A DNA stretch of 33,792 nucleotides from Streptomyces sp. CBMA29 (GTDB taxonomy: Bacteria; Actinomycetota; Actinomycetes; Streptomycetales; Streptomycetaceae): NCBI RefSeq assembly GCF_014596445.1, contig NZ_MECL01000248.1, positions 1 to 33,792 on the forward strand, read 5' to 3'. How positions within the stretch are numbered: position 1 is the first letter of the stretch; the number at the start of each line of letters is the position of its first letter. The notes beneath the pieces are model-generated. The model worked only from the letters and a program-made list of their open reading frames with translations, did not search any database and had not been told where the DNA came from. Both the position numbers and the translations under genes were made by a program. Shown piece after piece: positions 1-7,945 of the stretch.

Positions 1-234
1 GAGGCGGCCACGCCGCTGGCCAGGCACCGCGAGGCGGCCGAGTGCGCGGCGGCCGTCGCGGCGGCGGCCCGCACCCCGCGCATAGCTCCGGCGACCGCGT
101 ACGCGCTGGGCGTGCTCCACGCCGACCAGCGGCACGAGGTGGAAGCCGCGCGCTTCGCCTTCTCCCGGCTGTGGCAACCGGGGCCCGCGCCGGGCCCTGG
201 GCCGAATTCCGTACCGGGGGCGCGCAAGGAATGA
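1..234 (+). CDS. CHAD-domain protein, C-terminal end (partial)
   Basis: Frame 1 is open from the first base to a TGA at 232-234, giving the last 77 residues of a protein that starts outside the window. The tail is alanine- and arginine-rich and helical, with a segment reading YALGVLHADQRHEVEAAR followed by FAFSRLWQ. This resembles the end of the CHAD domain, a helical conserved-histidine domain that binds polyphosphate. The stop overlaps the ATG of the Nudix gene (ATGA), so the two are translationally coupled. In Streptomyces a CHAD gene commonly sits between ppk and this Nudix gene, ahead of pstS. The call rests on the helical tail and on context; no catalytic or binding residue is visible in this fragment. 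Confidence 0.6.
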   Translation, partial: EAATPLARHREAAECAAAVAAAARTPRIAPATAYALGVLHADQRHEVEAARFAFSRLWQPGPAPGPGPNSVPGARKE

Positions 235-659
235 AACGCGCGGGCGACAAGAGCGCGACGACCGTACGGGCGGCGGGCGTCGTGCTGTGGCGCGTCTCCC
301 CGTACCACGGCGGGATCGAGCTGGCGCTGGTGCACCGACCGCGTTACGACGACTGGAGCCTGCCGAAGGGCAAGGTGAAGCGCGGCGAGGAGTTCCCGGC
401 CGCCGCGCTGCGCGAGACGCGTGAGGAGACCGGTCTGGGCTGCTCGCTCGGCGCCCCGCTGCCGACGTCGCGCTATCTGGTGGACGGCCGCCCCAAAGAG
501 GTCCGCTACTGGGCGGCCGAGGCGTGGGCGGGCTCTTTCGTGCCCAACGACGAGGTGGACCGGATGATCTGGCTGCCGCCCTCCGCGGCCCGCCGCAGGC
601 TCACCCACGACCGCGACCGGCCCCTGGTGGACGCGCTGCTGCACGCGCTGGCGGGCTGA
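231..659 (+). CDS. Nudix hydrolase (MutT-like)
   Basis: A 142-residue cytosolic Nudix hydrolase. Nudix enzymes cleave nucleoside diphosphates linked to another group, using divalent metal. The Nudix box is complete at about residues 43-65 (GX5EX7REUXEEXGU, seen as G-KVKRG-E-EFPAAAL-RETREETGL). The preceding segment RPRYDDWSLPKGK is typical of the MutT1-like group that acts on oxidised nucleotides or diadenosine polyphosphates; the histidine phosphatase domain found in mycobacterial MutT1 is absent. I chose ATG 231 because it overlaps the CHAD stop. The frame stays open upstream to 42, but that stretch is the CHAD gene in another frame. The substrate cannot be told from sequence. Its place next to CHAD and pst genes suggests a role in nucleotide or polyphosphate housekeeping under phosphate control. 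Confidence 0.9.
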   Translation: MKRAGDKSATTVRAAGVVLWRVSPYHGGIELALVHRPRYDDWSLPKGKVKRGEEFPAAALRETREETGLGCSLGAPLPTSRYLVDGRPKEVRYWAAEAWAGSFVPNDEVDRMIWLPPSAARRRLTHDRDRPLVDALLHALAG

Positions 660-1075
660 CGGGCGGTCGGCGCAGCGGGCCGACAGCGGGCTTATCGGGC
701 TGATCGGGCCGGACCGACCGGCTCACGGGCCCGAGCGGACGTGGACGGCCGGTGAACCGACGTACCACTGCGTGCCGATCGGTACGCCCGGCGGCCGTGA
801 CCCGCCCGTGTCACCCCTGTGACCTGCCCGTGTTCCTTTGTGACGCAACGGCAGCCCCGGATACCACTTCGTCACCACGGCGAGCGTAACGCGCGTAGCG
901 GCACCACCCTGATAGACGAGGTTCACCTGGCGTTCACTCCCTTCCGTCGGTCGCTTCACTTCATCTGCCTAATTTCGGGCTTACCGGTGAGCATCACGCG
1001 ACGCCGGGTGGATGCAGAACCCATAACCCTCTGCTTCGCCGTCCACCGGCGGGCTTTTGGAAGGAACACACGAAG
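660..1075 (+). promoter_or_regulatory. pstS upstream region with PHO boxes
   Basis: This 416-base gap holds no convincing gene. Its right half carries the phosphate control region: 11-nt direct repeats GTTCACCTGGC (921-931) and GTTCACTCCCT (932-942), a degenerate unit at 943-953, and CTTCACTTCAT (954-964). This is the PHO-box architecture bound by the response regulator PhoP in Streptomyces (GTTCACC core, 11-nt spacing). A possible -10, TAATTT, lies at 970-975 with no good -35 in front of it, as expected for a promoter that needs an activator. The leader ends in a strong ribosome binding site, GGAAGGA (1059-1065). The left half (660-850) shows no structure I can name. Confidence 0.85.
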
Positions 1076-2233
1076 GTGAAGCTTCAGCGTAAGAACGGGC
1101 TGCGGGCCCTGACCGTCGGCGCGGTCGCGATTACCGGCGCGCTGGTCCTGAGCGCCTGTGGTTCGGACAACAACAACGACTCCACGTCCACGCCCAGCGG
1201 CAGCGCCTCGGCCAGCACGTCCGACAGCGGCGCCAACGCGAGCGGCATCGCCTGTGAGAAGGGCCAGATCCTGGCCTCCGGCTCCAGTGCCCAGCAGAAC
1301 GCGATCGAGTCGTGGGTCAAGGACTACCAGCAGGCTTGCTCCGGCGCGACGATCAACTACAAGACCTCGTCCTCCGGTGAGGGCATCGTCGACTTCAACC
1401 AGGGCACGGACGCCTTCGCGGGCTCCGACTCCCCGCTGAAGCCCGAAGAGGTCACCGCCTCCAAGAAGGTCTGCACCAACGGCGAGGGCATCAGCATCCC
1501 GATGGTCGGCGGCCCGATCGCCGTCGGTTACAACCTCTCCGGTGTGAGCAACCTGGTTCTGGACGCGCCCACCCTGGCGAAGATCTTCAACTCGAAGATC
1601 ACCAACTGGAACGACGAAGCGATCAAGAAGCTCAACCCGGGTGTCACCCTGCCGAGCTCCAAGATCCAGACCGTTCACCGCCAGGACGAGTCCGGCACCA
1701 CGGACAACCTGACCAAGTACCTGAAGGGTGCCGCCCCGGCCGACTGGCCGTACGAGCACGCGAAGGCGTGGATGGGCAAGGGCGGCCAGGCCGCCGCGAA
1801 GTCCGCCGGTGTCGCCGCGCTGGTCAAGCAGACCGAGGGCGCCATCGGTTACTTCGAGCTGTCCTACGCGACCGCCAGCACCATCCCGACGGTGAAGATC
1901 AACACCGGCGCCTCCGCGCCGGTCGAGGCCACCTCGCAGAACGCGTCGGCCGGTATCGCCTCCGCCAAGGTCGTCGGCACCGGTTCCGACCTGTCCCTGG
2001 ACCTGGGCGCCGCGTACACCACCAAGGCGGACAACGCCTACCCGATCGTCCTGGTGACGTACGAGATCGCCTGCGACAAGGGCAACAAGGCCGACACCCT
2101 GCCGCTCACCAAGTCCTTCCTGACCTACATCGCCAGCGACGCCGGTCAGGCGAAGCTCTCGGCGGCCGGCTACGCGCCGCTGCCGACCGAGATCGCCACG
2201 AAGGTCCGCTCCACCATCACCTCGCTGTCCTAG
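1076..2233 (+). CDS. pstS: Phosphate-binding lipoprotein PstS
   Basis: A 385-residue periplasmic-type phosphate receptor that delivers orthophosphate to the PstCAB importer. The N-terminus has a basic n-region (KLQRKNGLR), a hydrophobic core and the lipobox LSAC, so the mature protein is anchored by a lipid-modified cysteine. A Ser/Thr/Asn/Asp-rich linker follows. The ligand-binding fold shows the family's phosphate contacts: ASGSSAQQNAI, the AGSDSPL segment and the HRQDESGTTDNLTKYL segment. The start is GTG 1076, placed 10 nt after GGAAGGA; the lipobox position fits only this start. A 16-bp hairpin follows the stop, and pstC begins 106 bp downstream. Expression should be induced by phosphate limitation through PhoP. 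Confidence 0.97.
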   Translation: MKLQRKNGLRALTVGAVAITGALVLSACGSDNNNDSTSTPSGSASASTSDSGANASGIACEKGQILASGSSAQQNAIESWVKDYQQACSGATINYKTSSSGEGIVDFNQGTDAFAGSDSPLKPEEVTASKKVCTNGEGISIPMVGGPIAVGYNLSGVSNLVLDAPTLAKIFNSKITNWNDEAIKKLNPGVTLPSSKIQTVHRQDESGTTDNLTKYLKGAAPADWPYEHAKAWMGKGGQAAAKSAGVAALVKQTEGAIGYFELSYATASTIPTVKINTGASAPVEATSQNASAGIASAKVVGTGSDLSLDLGAAYTTKADNAYPIVLVTYEIACDKGNKADTLPLTKSFLTYIASDAGQAKLSAAGYAPLPTEIATKVRSTITSLS

Positions 2234-2240
2234 TCGAGTC

Positions 2241-2277
2241 GGCGGGCCCCGCGGTCCTGGCGACCGCGGGGCCCGCC
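2241..2277 (+). terminator. Perfect 16-bp intercistronic hairpin between pstS and pstC
   Basis: The left arm is 2241-2256 (GGCGGGCCCCGCGGTC), the loop is 2257-2261 and the right arm is 2262-2277, with no mismatch. It starts 7 nt after the pstS stop. There is no T-run, so it is more likely a partial terminator or a 3'-end stabiliser that allows more PstS than PstCAB to be made; intercistronic hairpins with that role are known after binding-protein genes. Confidence 0.8.
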
Positions 2278-2339
2278 GTACATCCGGTGCACCGCCGCCG
2301 GGGGACCGAACGTCCCCCACCCAGACCGGAGAAATCCCT

Positions 2340-3320
2340 ATGACCACCACCGCCCCTCCCCCTACCGCGCCGCCGGTGGAGACGAAGACCGTCACCCGGC
2401 CCGGCGACCGGATCTTCGCGGGACTCTCCCGCGGGTCCGGCATCTTCCTCCTCGTCGTGATGGCGGCCATCGCCGTCTTCCTGACGGTCCGCTCGGTGAG
2501 CGCGATCTCCAAGGACCACGGCAACTTCCTGACCACCTTCGAGTGGAACGCCAGCCTCAACCCGCCGGTGTTCGGCATCGCCGTGCTGGCCTACGGCACC
2601 GTCGTCAGCTCGGTCATCGCGATGGTCATCGCGGTCCCGATCGCCGTCGGCATCGCCCTGTTCGTCACGCACTACGCACCGCGCCGCCTGGGCGGTCCGA
2701 TCGCCTACGTGATCGACCTGCTCGCCGCGGTGCCCAGCATCATCTACGGCCTGTGGGGCGCGCTCTTCCTGGTGCCGCACCTCAAGGGCCTCAACCTCTG
2801 GCTGGACACGTACTTCGGCTGGACCGTCATCTTCTCGAAGCAGGACCCGAACTCGGCCGCGCGGTCGCTGTTCACCGTCGGCATCCTGCTGGCGATCATG
2901 ATCCTGCCGATCATCACCAACGTCAGCCGCGAAGTGATCCGCCAGGTGCCCAAGATGCACGAGGAGGCGGCGCTCGCGCTCGGCGCGACCCGCTGGGAGG
3001 TCATCCGCCTGTCGGTGCTGCCCTTCGCGCGCTCCGGCATCATCAGCGCCTCGATGCTGGGCCTGGGCCGCGCGCTCGGCGAGACCATGGCGGTGGCCAC
3101 CGTGCTGTCCGCCTCGCCGCAACTGTCCGCGCACATCCTGGACCCGCTCGGCGGCACCTTCTCGCAGAACATCGTCGCCAAGTTCGGTGAGGCCGACGAG
3201 TTCGGACGCGACGCCCTGATCGCCTCCGGCCTGGTGCTCTTCTTCATCACCCTGCTGGTCAACGGCGCGGCCCGACTGATCATCGCCCGCCGCAAGGAAT
3301 ACTCGGGGGCCAACGCATGA
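2340..3320 (+). CDS. pstC: Phosphate ABC transporter permease PstC
   Basis: A 326-residue inner-membrane permease of the phosphate importer. After a cytosolic tail of about 35 residues it has six hydrophobic segments, and near residues 205-245 the EAA-type loop that docks on the ATPase (EEAALALGATRWEVIRLSVL, then GLGRALGETMAV). The long extracytoplasmic loop between the first two membrane segments (VSAISKDHGNFLTTFEWNAS) is a PstC feature. The ATG at 2340 follows GGAGA at 2328-2332. The stop overlaps the pstA start (ATGA at 3317-3320), so pstC and pstA are translated in a coupled way and form the heterodimeric channel. Confidence 0.96.
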   Translation: MTTTAPPPTAPPVETKTVTRPGDRIFAGLSRGSGIFLLVVMAAIAVFLTVRSVSAISKDHGNFLTTFEWNASLNPPVFGIAVLAYGTVVSSVIAMVIAVPIAVGIALFVTHYAPRRLGGPIAYVIDLLAAVPSIIYGLWGALFLVPHLKGLNLWLDTYFGWTVIFSKQDPNSAARSLFTVGILLAIMILPIITNVSREVIRQVPKMHEEAALALGATRWEVIRLSVLPFARSGIISASMLGLGRALGETMAVATVLSASPQLSAHILDPLGGTFSQNIVAKFGEADEFGRDALIASGLVLFFITLLVNGAARLIIARRKEYSGANA

Positions 3321-4399
3321 GCGACCTGATCGTGGACGACAAGGCGCCGGCGCCGGCGGAGGCTCCCGCCACCCCGCCGCTGGCCTCCCGTCAGCTCCCC
3401 AAGTGGGCTCCCCTGGCCATCGCGGCCGGAGCCGTCGTCGTCGCCGGAGCGATCGGCGCGGGCTTCGGGCTCGACAGCAAGATCCAGTGGGGTCTGATCG
3501 CGCTGTTCCTCTTCGTCGCCGGTTCGTACGTCATCACCGCGCGGGTCGAGGGTCGCCGCCAGGCCAAGGACCGGGTGGCCACCAGCCTCGTCTGGTCCAG
3601 CTTCATCCTGGCCGTCATCCCGCTCTACTCCCTGGTCGAGACGACGATCAGCAAGGGCGTCAAGGTCCTCGACGTCAACTTCCTGACGCACTCGATGAAC
3701 AACGTGCTGACCATCCAGCCCGGCGGCGGCGTCTACCACGCCATCATCGGCACCCTGGAGCAGGTCGGCATCGCCGCGGTCATCGCCGCGCCGCTGGGCA
3801 TACTCACCGCGATCTACCTGGTCGAGTACGGCAAGGGCGCGCTCGCGAAGTGGGTCACCTTCTTCGTCGACGTCATGACCGGCATCCCGTCGATCGTGGC
3901 CGGTCTGTTCATCCTCTCGATGTGGTTCGTGCTGATCGGCAAGGCCCCCGCGACCGGCTTCGCCGGGTCGCTGGCCCTGGCCATCCTGATGATGCCGATC
4001 GTCGTCCGCTCCACCGAGGAAATGCTCAAGCTCATCCCGAACGAGCTGCGCGAGGCATCCCTCGCCCTGGGCGTGCCGAAGTGGCGCACCATCGTCAAGG
4101 TCGTCATCCCCACCGCGATCGGCGGCATCACCACCGGCGTCATGCTCGCCATCGCCCGTATCGCGGGCGAGAGCGCGCCGATCGCCCTGCTGGTGTTCGG
4201 CAGCAACCTGATCAACACGGACCCGTTCAAGGATCCGCAGTCGTCGCTGCCGTTCTTCATCTACCAGCAGTACGGCAACGGCAACGAGCCGAGCTACGAC
4301 CGCGCGTGGGCCGCGGCCCTGGTGCTCATCGCCTTCGTGATGATCCTCAACCTGGTGGCCCGCGGCATCGCCCGCTGGAAGGCCCCGAAGTATCGATGA
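3317..4399 (+). CDS. pstA: Phosphate ABC transporter permease PstA
   Basis: A 360-residue partner of PstC. It begins with a Pro/Ala-rich cytosolic tail, has two membrane segments around residues 34-75 that are additional to the usual six, and then the standard PstA core. The ATPase-docking loop is visible as LREASLALGVPKWRTIVKVV, followed by GVMLAIARIAGESAPI. The gene starts inside the pstC stop codon. The end is followed by 70 nt of spacer before pstB, with no strong terminator, so pstB is likely on the same message. The extra N-terminal hydrophobic pair is common in actinobacterial PstA as far as I recall, but its function is not known to me. Confidence 0.95.
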   Translation: MSDLIVDDKAPAPAEAPATPPLASRQLPKWAPLAIAAGAVVVAGAIGAGFGLDSKIQWGLIALFLFVAGSYVITARVEGRRQAKDRVATSLVWSSFILAVIPLYSLVETTISKGVKVLDVNFLTHSMNNVLTIQPGGGVYHAIIGTLEQVGIAAVIAAPLGILTAIYLVEYGKGALAKWVTFFVDVMTGIPSIVAGLFILSMWFVLIGKAPATGFAGSLALAILMMPIVVRSTEEMLKLIPNELREASLALGVPKWRTIVKVVIPTAIGGITTGVMLAIARIAGESAPIALLVFGSNLINTDPFKDPQSSLPFFIYQQYGNGNEPSYDRAWAAALVLIAFVMILNLVARGIARWKAPKYR

Positions 4400-4469
4400 G
4401 CGGCTCCGCCGCGTGGCAGGTCGCTGACGCGGCCGACATCAGACGACCTTGAGAAGAGAAGTGATCCCC

Positions 4470-5246
4470 ATGGCCAAGCGAATCGACGTCAGCGGCCTCA
4501 CCGCGTACTACAGCGCCTTCAAGGCCATCGAGGACATCTCGATGACCGTGGAGCCCCGCACCGTGACCGCCTTCATCGGCCCGTCCGGCTGCGGCAAGTC
4601 CACCTTCCTGCGCACCCTGAACCGCATGCACGAGGTCACCCCCGGCGGCCGTGTCGAGGGCAAGGTGCTGCTGGACGACGAGAACCTGTACGGGACCGGC
4701 GTCGACCCGGTGACCGTACGCCGCACGGTCGGCATGGTCTTCCAGCGGCCGAACCCGTTCCCCACCATGTCGATCTACGACAACGTGGCGGCCGGTCTCA
4801 AGCTCAACGGTGTCCGCAAGAAGGGCGAGCTGGACACCATCGTCGAGAAGTCCCTCAAGGGCGCCAACCTCTGGAACGAGGTCAAGGACCGGCTCAACAA
4901 GCCCGGTTCCGGCCTGTCCGGCGGCCAGCAGCAGCGGCTGTGCATCGCCCGCGCCATCGCGGTCGAGCCGCAGGTGCTGCTGATGGACGAGCCGTGCTCG
5001 GCACTCGACCCGATCTCCACCCTCGCCATCGAGGATCTGATCGGTGAGCTGAAGACCCGCTTCACGATCGTGATCGTCACGCACAACATGCAGCAGGCCG
5101 CCCGTGTCTCCGACCGCACCGCGTTCTTCAACCTGGCCGCGGTCGGCCAACCCGGCAAGCTCATAGAGATCGACGACACCGAGCGCATCTTCTCCAACCC
5201 GTCGGTCCAGGCCACCGAGGACTACATCTCGGGCCGCTTCGGGTGA
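4470..5246 (+). CDS. pstB: Phosphate ABC transporter ATP-binding protein PstB
   Basis: A 258-residue ABC ATPase that powers phosphate import at the inner face of the membrane. It contains Walker A GPSGCGKST (about residues 32-40), the Q-loop region VFQRPNPFPTMSIYDNV that is typical of PstB, the signature LSGGQQQR, Walker B VLLMDEPCSALDP and the switch histidine in VTHNMQQA. Length is normal for the family. I place the start at ATG 4470 because GAGAAG lies at 4451-4456 and the protein then begins MAKRIDVSG; an in-frame TTG at 4449 has no ribosome site and would add seven residues. It is the last gene of the pst run and is followed by a strong terminator. Confidence 0.96.
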   Translation: MAKRIDVSGLTAYYSAFKAIEDISMTVEPRTVTAFIGPSGCGKSTFLRTLNRMHEVTPGGRVEGKVLLDDENLYGTGVDPVTVRRTVGMVFQRPNPFPTMSIYDNVAAGLKLNGVRKKGELDTIVEKSLKGANLWNEVKDRLNKPGSGLSGGQQQRLCIARAIAVEPQVLLMDEPCSALDPISTLAIEDLIGELKTRFTIVIVTHNMQQAARVSDRTAFFNLAAVGQPGKLIEIDDTERIFSNPSVQATEDYISGRFG

Positions 5247-5292
5247 CAGGACCGCCGCGCGGTGCTGCATGGCGGTGCCACCGCAAGGCGCA

Positions 5293-5324
5293 GGCCCCGC
5301 TTCCCGGTGACGGGAAGCGGGGCC
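5293..5324 (+). terminator. Terminator after pstB (perfect 14-bp stem)
   Basis: GGCCCCGCTTCCCG (5293-5306), a 4-nt loop GTGA, then the exact complement (5311-5324). TTTT follows at 5331-5334, seven nt after the stem, so it should act on the pst message. The convergent pit gene ends 85 bp further on and may also use the stem. Confidence 0.9.
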
Positions 5325-5354
5325 GAACCCTTTTCAGGGGGTGTGTTGTCCGGC

Positions 5355-5390
5355 GCGCGCGGGTGTCGCCTCGACGCGCGCGGGTGTCGC
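5355..5390. repeat. Two 15-nt direct repeats between pstB and pit
   Basis: GCGCGCGGGTGTCGC occurs at 5355-5369 and again at 5376-5390, 21 nt apart. It lies in the tail-to-tail gap between pstB and pit, so it is more likely a duplicated 3' spacer than an operator. Confidence 0.7.
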
Positions 5391-5408
5391 GTCGGTGCGC
5401 GCGACGGC

Positions 5409-6404
5409 TCAGCCGAAGATCAGCCGCACCAGGTAGAAGCCGATGGCGGCCACCACACCGGCGGCGGGCATCGTGATGAACCATCCGGCCACGATGTTCT
5501 TGGCCACCCCCCAGCGCACCGCCTTGACCCGCTTGGTCGCGCCGACGCCCATGATCGCGGAGGTGATGACGTGGGTCGTGGAGACCGGCGCCTGGAAGAT
5601 GTACGAGGTCGCGTAGAGGATGCCCGCGGACGTCGTCTCGGCGGCGAAGCCCTGCGGCGGGTCGAGGTCGATGATCCGGCGCCCCAGCGTCCGCATGATC
5701 CGCCAGCCGCCCGCGTACGTACCGAGCGACATCATCGCGGCGCACACGAACTTGACCCAGATCGGGATGCCGTATCCGTTGCTCGGGTCGTGGATGACCA
5801 GGGCGAGGACGACCACGCCCATCGTCTTCTGGGCGTCCTGGAGACCGTGGCCGAGCGCCATCGCCGCCGCGGAGACGGTCTGCGCGATACGGAAGCCGCG
5901 CTTGGCCTTGTGCGGGTTCGCGCGGCGGAAGAACCAGAGGATCGCCAGCATCACGAGATAGCCGACCACCAGGCCGACCACGGGCGAGACGAACATCGGG
6001 ATGATGACCTTGTCGACCACGCCCGACCAGTGCACGGTGACGCCGCCGGCCAGCGCGGCGCCGACCAGACCGCCGAACAGCGCGTGGCTGGAACTCGACG
6101 GCAGACCGAAGTACCAGGTGACCAGATTCCAGATGATCGCACCGGCGAGCGCGGCGAAGAGGATGCCCATGCCGTTGCGACCGGTGGGGGTCTCGATCAG
6201 CCCCTTGCTGACGGTCTTGGCGACGCCGCTGCCCAGGAACGCACCGGCGAGGTTCATCACGGCGGCCATCGCCAGCGCGGCCTTGGGCGTCAGCGCGCGG
6301 GTCGACACCGAGGTGGCGATGGCGTTCGCCGAGTCGTGGAACCCGTTGGTGTACGTGAAGAAGAGCGCGACCCCGATGGTCGCGACCAGAGCGAAGGTGT
6401 CCAC
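5409..6404 (-). CDS. pit: Low-affinity inorganic phosphate transporter, Pit family
   Basis: A 331-residue secondary transporter that takes up phosphate, usually as a metal-phosphate complex with protons. The N-terminal signature YTNGFHDSANAIATSVSTRAL is complete, and the two family repeats GLPSSSSHALFGGLVGA and APVSTTHVITSAIMGVG are present in the first and second halves, with about nine membrane segments. Length fits the short actinobacterial PitH type. The start is GTG 6404; the ribosome site AAGGAG lies at 6416-6421 inside the end of the DUF47 gene, whose stop is 5 nt upstream, so the two form an operon. Pit and Pst side by side give the cell a low- and a high-affinity route at one locus. 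Confidence 0.95.
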   Translation of the reverse strand: MDTFALVATIGVALFFTYTNGFHDSANAIATSVSTRALTPKAALAMAAVMNLAGAFLGSGVAKTVSKGLIETPTGRNGMGILFAALAGAIIWNLVTWYFGLPSSSSHALFGGLVGAALAGGVTVHWSGVVDKVIIPMFVSPVVGLVVGYLVMLAILWFFRRANPHKAKRGFRIAQTVSAAAMALGHGLQDAQKTMGVVVLALVIHDPSNGYGIPIWVKFVCAAMMSLGTYAGGWRIMRTLGRRIIDLDPPQGFAAETTSAGILYATSYIFQAPVSTTHVITSAIMGVGATKRVKAVRWGVAKNIVAGWFITMPAAGVVAAIGFYLVRLIFG

Positions 6405-6409
6405 GTAGG

Positions 6410-7030
6410 TCAGGACTCCTTGACCGCGATGGTCTCCACCGTGTTCGCCACGTGCTCGAAAGCGTCCGCCGCCTCTTCCAGTACGTCCACGATCTGCTTG
6501 AGCTTGAGCACCTCTATGGCGTCGTACTTGCCGTTGAAAAGGTGCGCGAGCAGCTTGCGGTGGATCTGGTCGGCCTGGTTCTCCAGCCGGTTGACCTCGA
6601 TCCAGTACTCGGTGAGGTTGGACATGGTGCGCAGGTTCGGCATGGCTCCCGCGGTCAGCTCCGCCGCCCGTGCCAGCACCTCGACCTGCTGCTCCACGCC
6701 CTTCGGCAGTTCCTCGACCTTGTAGAGGACGACCAGGTCAACGGCCTCCTCCATGTAGTCCATGATGTCGTCGAGCGAACCGGCGAGGGTGTAGATGTCC
6801 TCGCGGTCGAAGGGGGTGATGAAGGAGGAGTTGAGCTGGTGGAAGATCGCGTGGGTCGCGTCGTCACCCGCGTGCTCCGCCGCCCGCATTCTCTCGGCGA
6901 TCTCGGTCCGGGTAGCCGAATCGGCCCCGAGCAGTTCCATGAGGAGCTTCGAACCGGTGACGATGTTGTCCGCGGACGCGGCGAACATGTCGTAGAAGCT
7001 CGTCTCCCTGGGGGTCAGACGAAAGCGCAC
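6410..7030 (-). CDS. DUF47 / PhoU-like Pit accessory protein
   Basis: A 206-residue all-helical cytosolic protein of the DUF47 (PhoU-like) family, found almost always next to pit genes and thought to modulate them. It starts with RFRLTPRETSFYDMFAASADNIV, which is the family's typical opening, and includes the acidic metal-binding-type helices EHAGDDATHAIF, FDREDIYTLAGSLDDIMDYMEEAVD and NRLENQADQIHRKLL. The start is GTG 7030 with GAGGA about 7 nt upstream. It precedes pit with a 5-nt gap, and the shared promoter must lie in the 191-bp region divergent from csoR. Confidence 0.92.
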   Translation of the reverse strand: MRFRLTPRETSFYDMFAASADNIVTGSKLLMELLGADSATRTEIAERMRAAEHAGDDATHAIFHQLNSSFITPFDREDIYTLAGSLDDIMDYMEEAVDLVVLYKVEELPKGVEQQVEVLARAAELTAGAMPNLRTMSNLTEYWIEVNRLENQADQIHRKLLAHLFNGKYDAIEVLKLKQIVDVLEEAADAFEHVANTVETIAVKES

Positions 7031-7176
7031 GTGAGGTCCTCGGTGTGCATCGGATTCGGTCTCGTTGATGCTAGGCGCATCATCCGGCCACGGCTAATGG
7101 GCGTCACCCAGTGTCGCCCATGGAAAAGTGTCCCCCTCACCGGGGATGCGTCGCACAAGGTGTCGATTCGGTACGA

Positions 7177-7195
7177 TATACCCGGCAGGGGTATA
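7177..7195. promoter_or_regulatory. CsoR-type operator
   Basis: The inverted repeat TATACCC-N5-GGGTATA (7177-7183 and 7189-7195) has the sequence and dyad expected of copper-sensor CsoR operators (ATACCC...GGGTAT). It sits 27 bp before the csoR start, so autorepression is likely. It also lies within the divergent region that serves the DUF47-pit operon, with its centre about 155 bp from the DUF47 start. Confidence 0.88.
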
Positions 7196-7221
7196 ACGGG
7201 ACAGGAAGGGCGGGGTTGACG

Positions 7222-7617
7222 ATGACGACGGAGGCCAGTGAACCGGCCGGGGCTGAGGCGGAGATCACGCCGGAACAGTCACCTCGGGACGCGGGGGCGG
7301 ACACGGGTTCCGACCCATCTTCGCGCCCCCGGGGGCCGCATGGATACAGCCACGACAAGGAGTCCCACCTCAAGCGGCTGCGCCGGATCGAGGGGCAGAT
7401 CCGCGGCTTGCAGCGGATGGTCGAGGAGGACGTCTACTGCATCGACATCCTCACCCAGGTCTCGGCGAGCACCAAGGGCCTCCAGTCCTTCGCCCTCCAG
7501 CTTCTGGAGGAGCACCTGCGGCACTGCGTGGCCGCGGCGGCCGTCGGCGGCGGGCCGGAGATCGACGAGAAGGTGGCGGAGGCGACGGCGGCCATAGCGC
7601 GGCTGCTGCGGACGTAG
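7222..7617 (+). CDS. csoR: Copper-sensing transcriptional repressor CsoR
   Basis: A 131-residue CsoR/RcnR-family repressor. These are all-helical tetramers that release DNA on binding Cu(I). Cys73, His98 and Cys102 have exactly the spacing of the Cu(I) ligands of Mycobacterium tuberculosis CsoR (Cys36, His61, Cys65; differences 25 and 4), which separates it from formaldehyde or sulfide sensors of the same fold. The core reads HLKRLRRIEGQIRGLQRMV. An acidic, disordered tail of about 40 residues precedes it. ATG 7222 is chosen because GGAAGGG lies at 7204-7210 and the operator lies upstream; the frame is open further, but would run through the operator. It should control copper efflux genes elsewhere. 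Confidence 0.94.
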   Translation: MTTEASEPAGAEAEITPEQSPRDAGADTGSDPSSRPRGPHGYSHDKESHLKRLRRIEGQIRGLQRMVEEDVYCIDILTQVSASTKGLQSFALQLLEEHLRHCVAAAAVGGGPEIDEKVAEATAAIARLLRT

Positions 7618-7662
7618 GCGGGGGCGGCTTTCCGGGGGGTTCGGGGGTTCCGGGAGCGGCTT

Positions 7663-7709
7663 TTCCGGGGGGTTCCGGGGGTTCCGGGGGTTCCGGGGGT
7701 TCCGGGGGG
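7663..7709 (+). repeat. G-rich 9-10-nt tandem repeat (TTCCGGGGG)
   Basis: Five head-to-tail units, TTCCGGGGG or TTCCGGGGGG, start at 7663, 7673, 7682, 7691 and 7700. The plus strand carries five runs of five or six G separated by TTCC, a good G-quadruplex candidate. Degenerate copies extend back to about 7628. It lies between the ends of two convergent genes. Confidence 0.9.
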
Positions 7710-7732
7710 CGTACGGGCGGCGCGCCCCGGCG

Positions 7733-7945
7733 TCAGCCGGCGCGGTCGGAGAGCGGGGCGCGCACCAGGAGCGCGGGCATCGACTCGCGGTCGCGCGCGA
7801 CTCCCAGTACCTCGTCGATCCGGGCGAAGCTCAGCCGCTCCTCGTCGGCGGTGGACGCGGCGATCATCAGCTCACCGCAGAGTTCGATCTCCGCGAGGGC
7901 CACCGGATCGTCCTGGACGACCAGCATTCCGGGCGACGGCGCCAT
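7733..7945 (-). CDS. Small conserved-type hypothetical protein (70 aa)
   Basis: A 70-residue acidic, cytosolic-looking protein with no membrane segment. It reads DDPVALAEIELCGELMIAA, then an RLSF..IDEVLGV stretch that looks like a short helix pair. I recall similar small proteins at this place in other Streptomyces genomes, next to csoR, but know no function. The start is ATG 7945, with a strong GAGGAGG 11 nt upstream; a second ATG at 7927 has no such site. Codon third positions are G/C-rich, as in real genes. It is convergent with csoR across the G-rich repeat. Its upstream gap (7946-8098) holds only a weak 6-bp hairpin at 8015-8031. Confidence 0.75.
   Translation of the reverse strand: MAPSPGMLVVQDDPVALAEIELCGELMIAASTADEERLSFARIDEVLGVARDRESMPALLVRAPLSDRAG

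Noticed and set aside
956..2578. A 540-codon minus-strand frame over pstS.
   Set aside because: Antisense shadow of pstS and pstC with repetitive Arg/Gly/Val composition; the plus-strand gene is certain.
7095..7118. Possible PHO box (GTCACCC and GTCGCCC) before the DUF47-pit operon.
   Set aside because: The two units are 10 nt apart rather than 11 and lack the GTTCA core, so PhoP binding is not supported.
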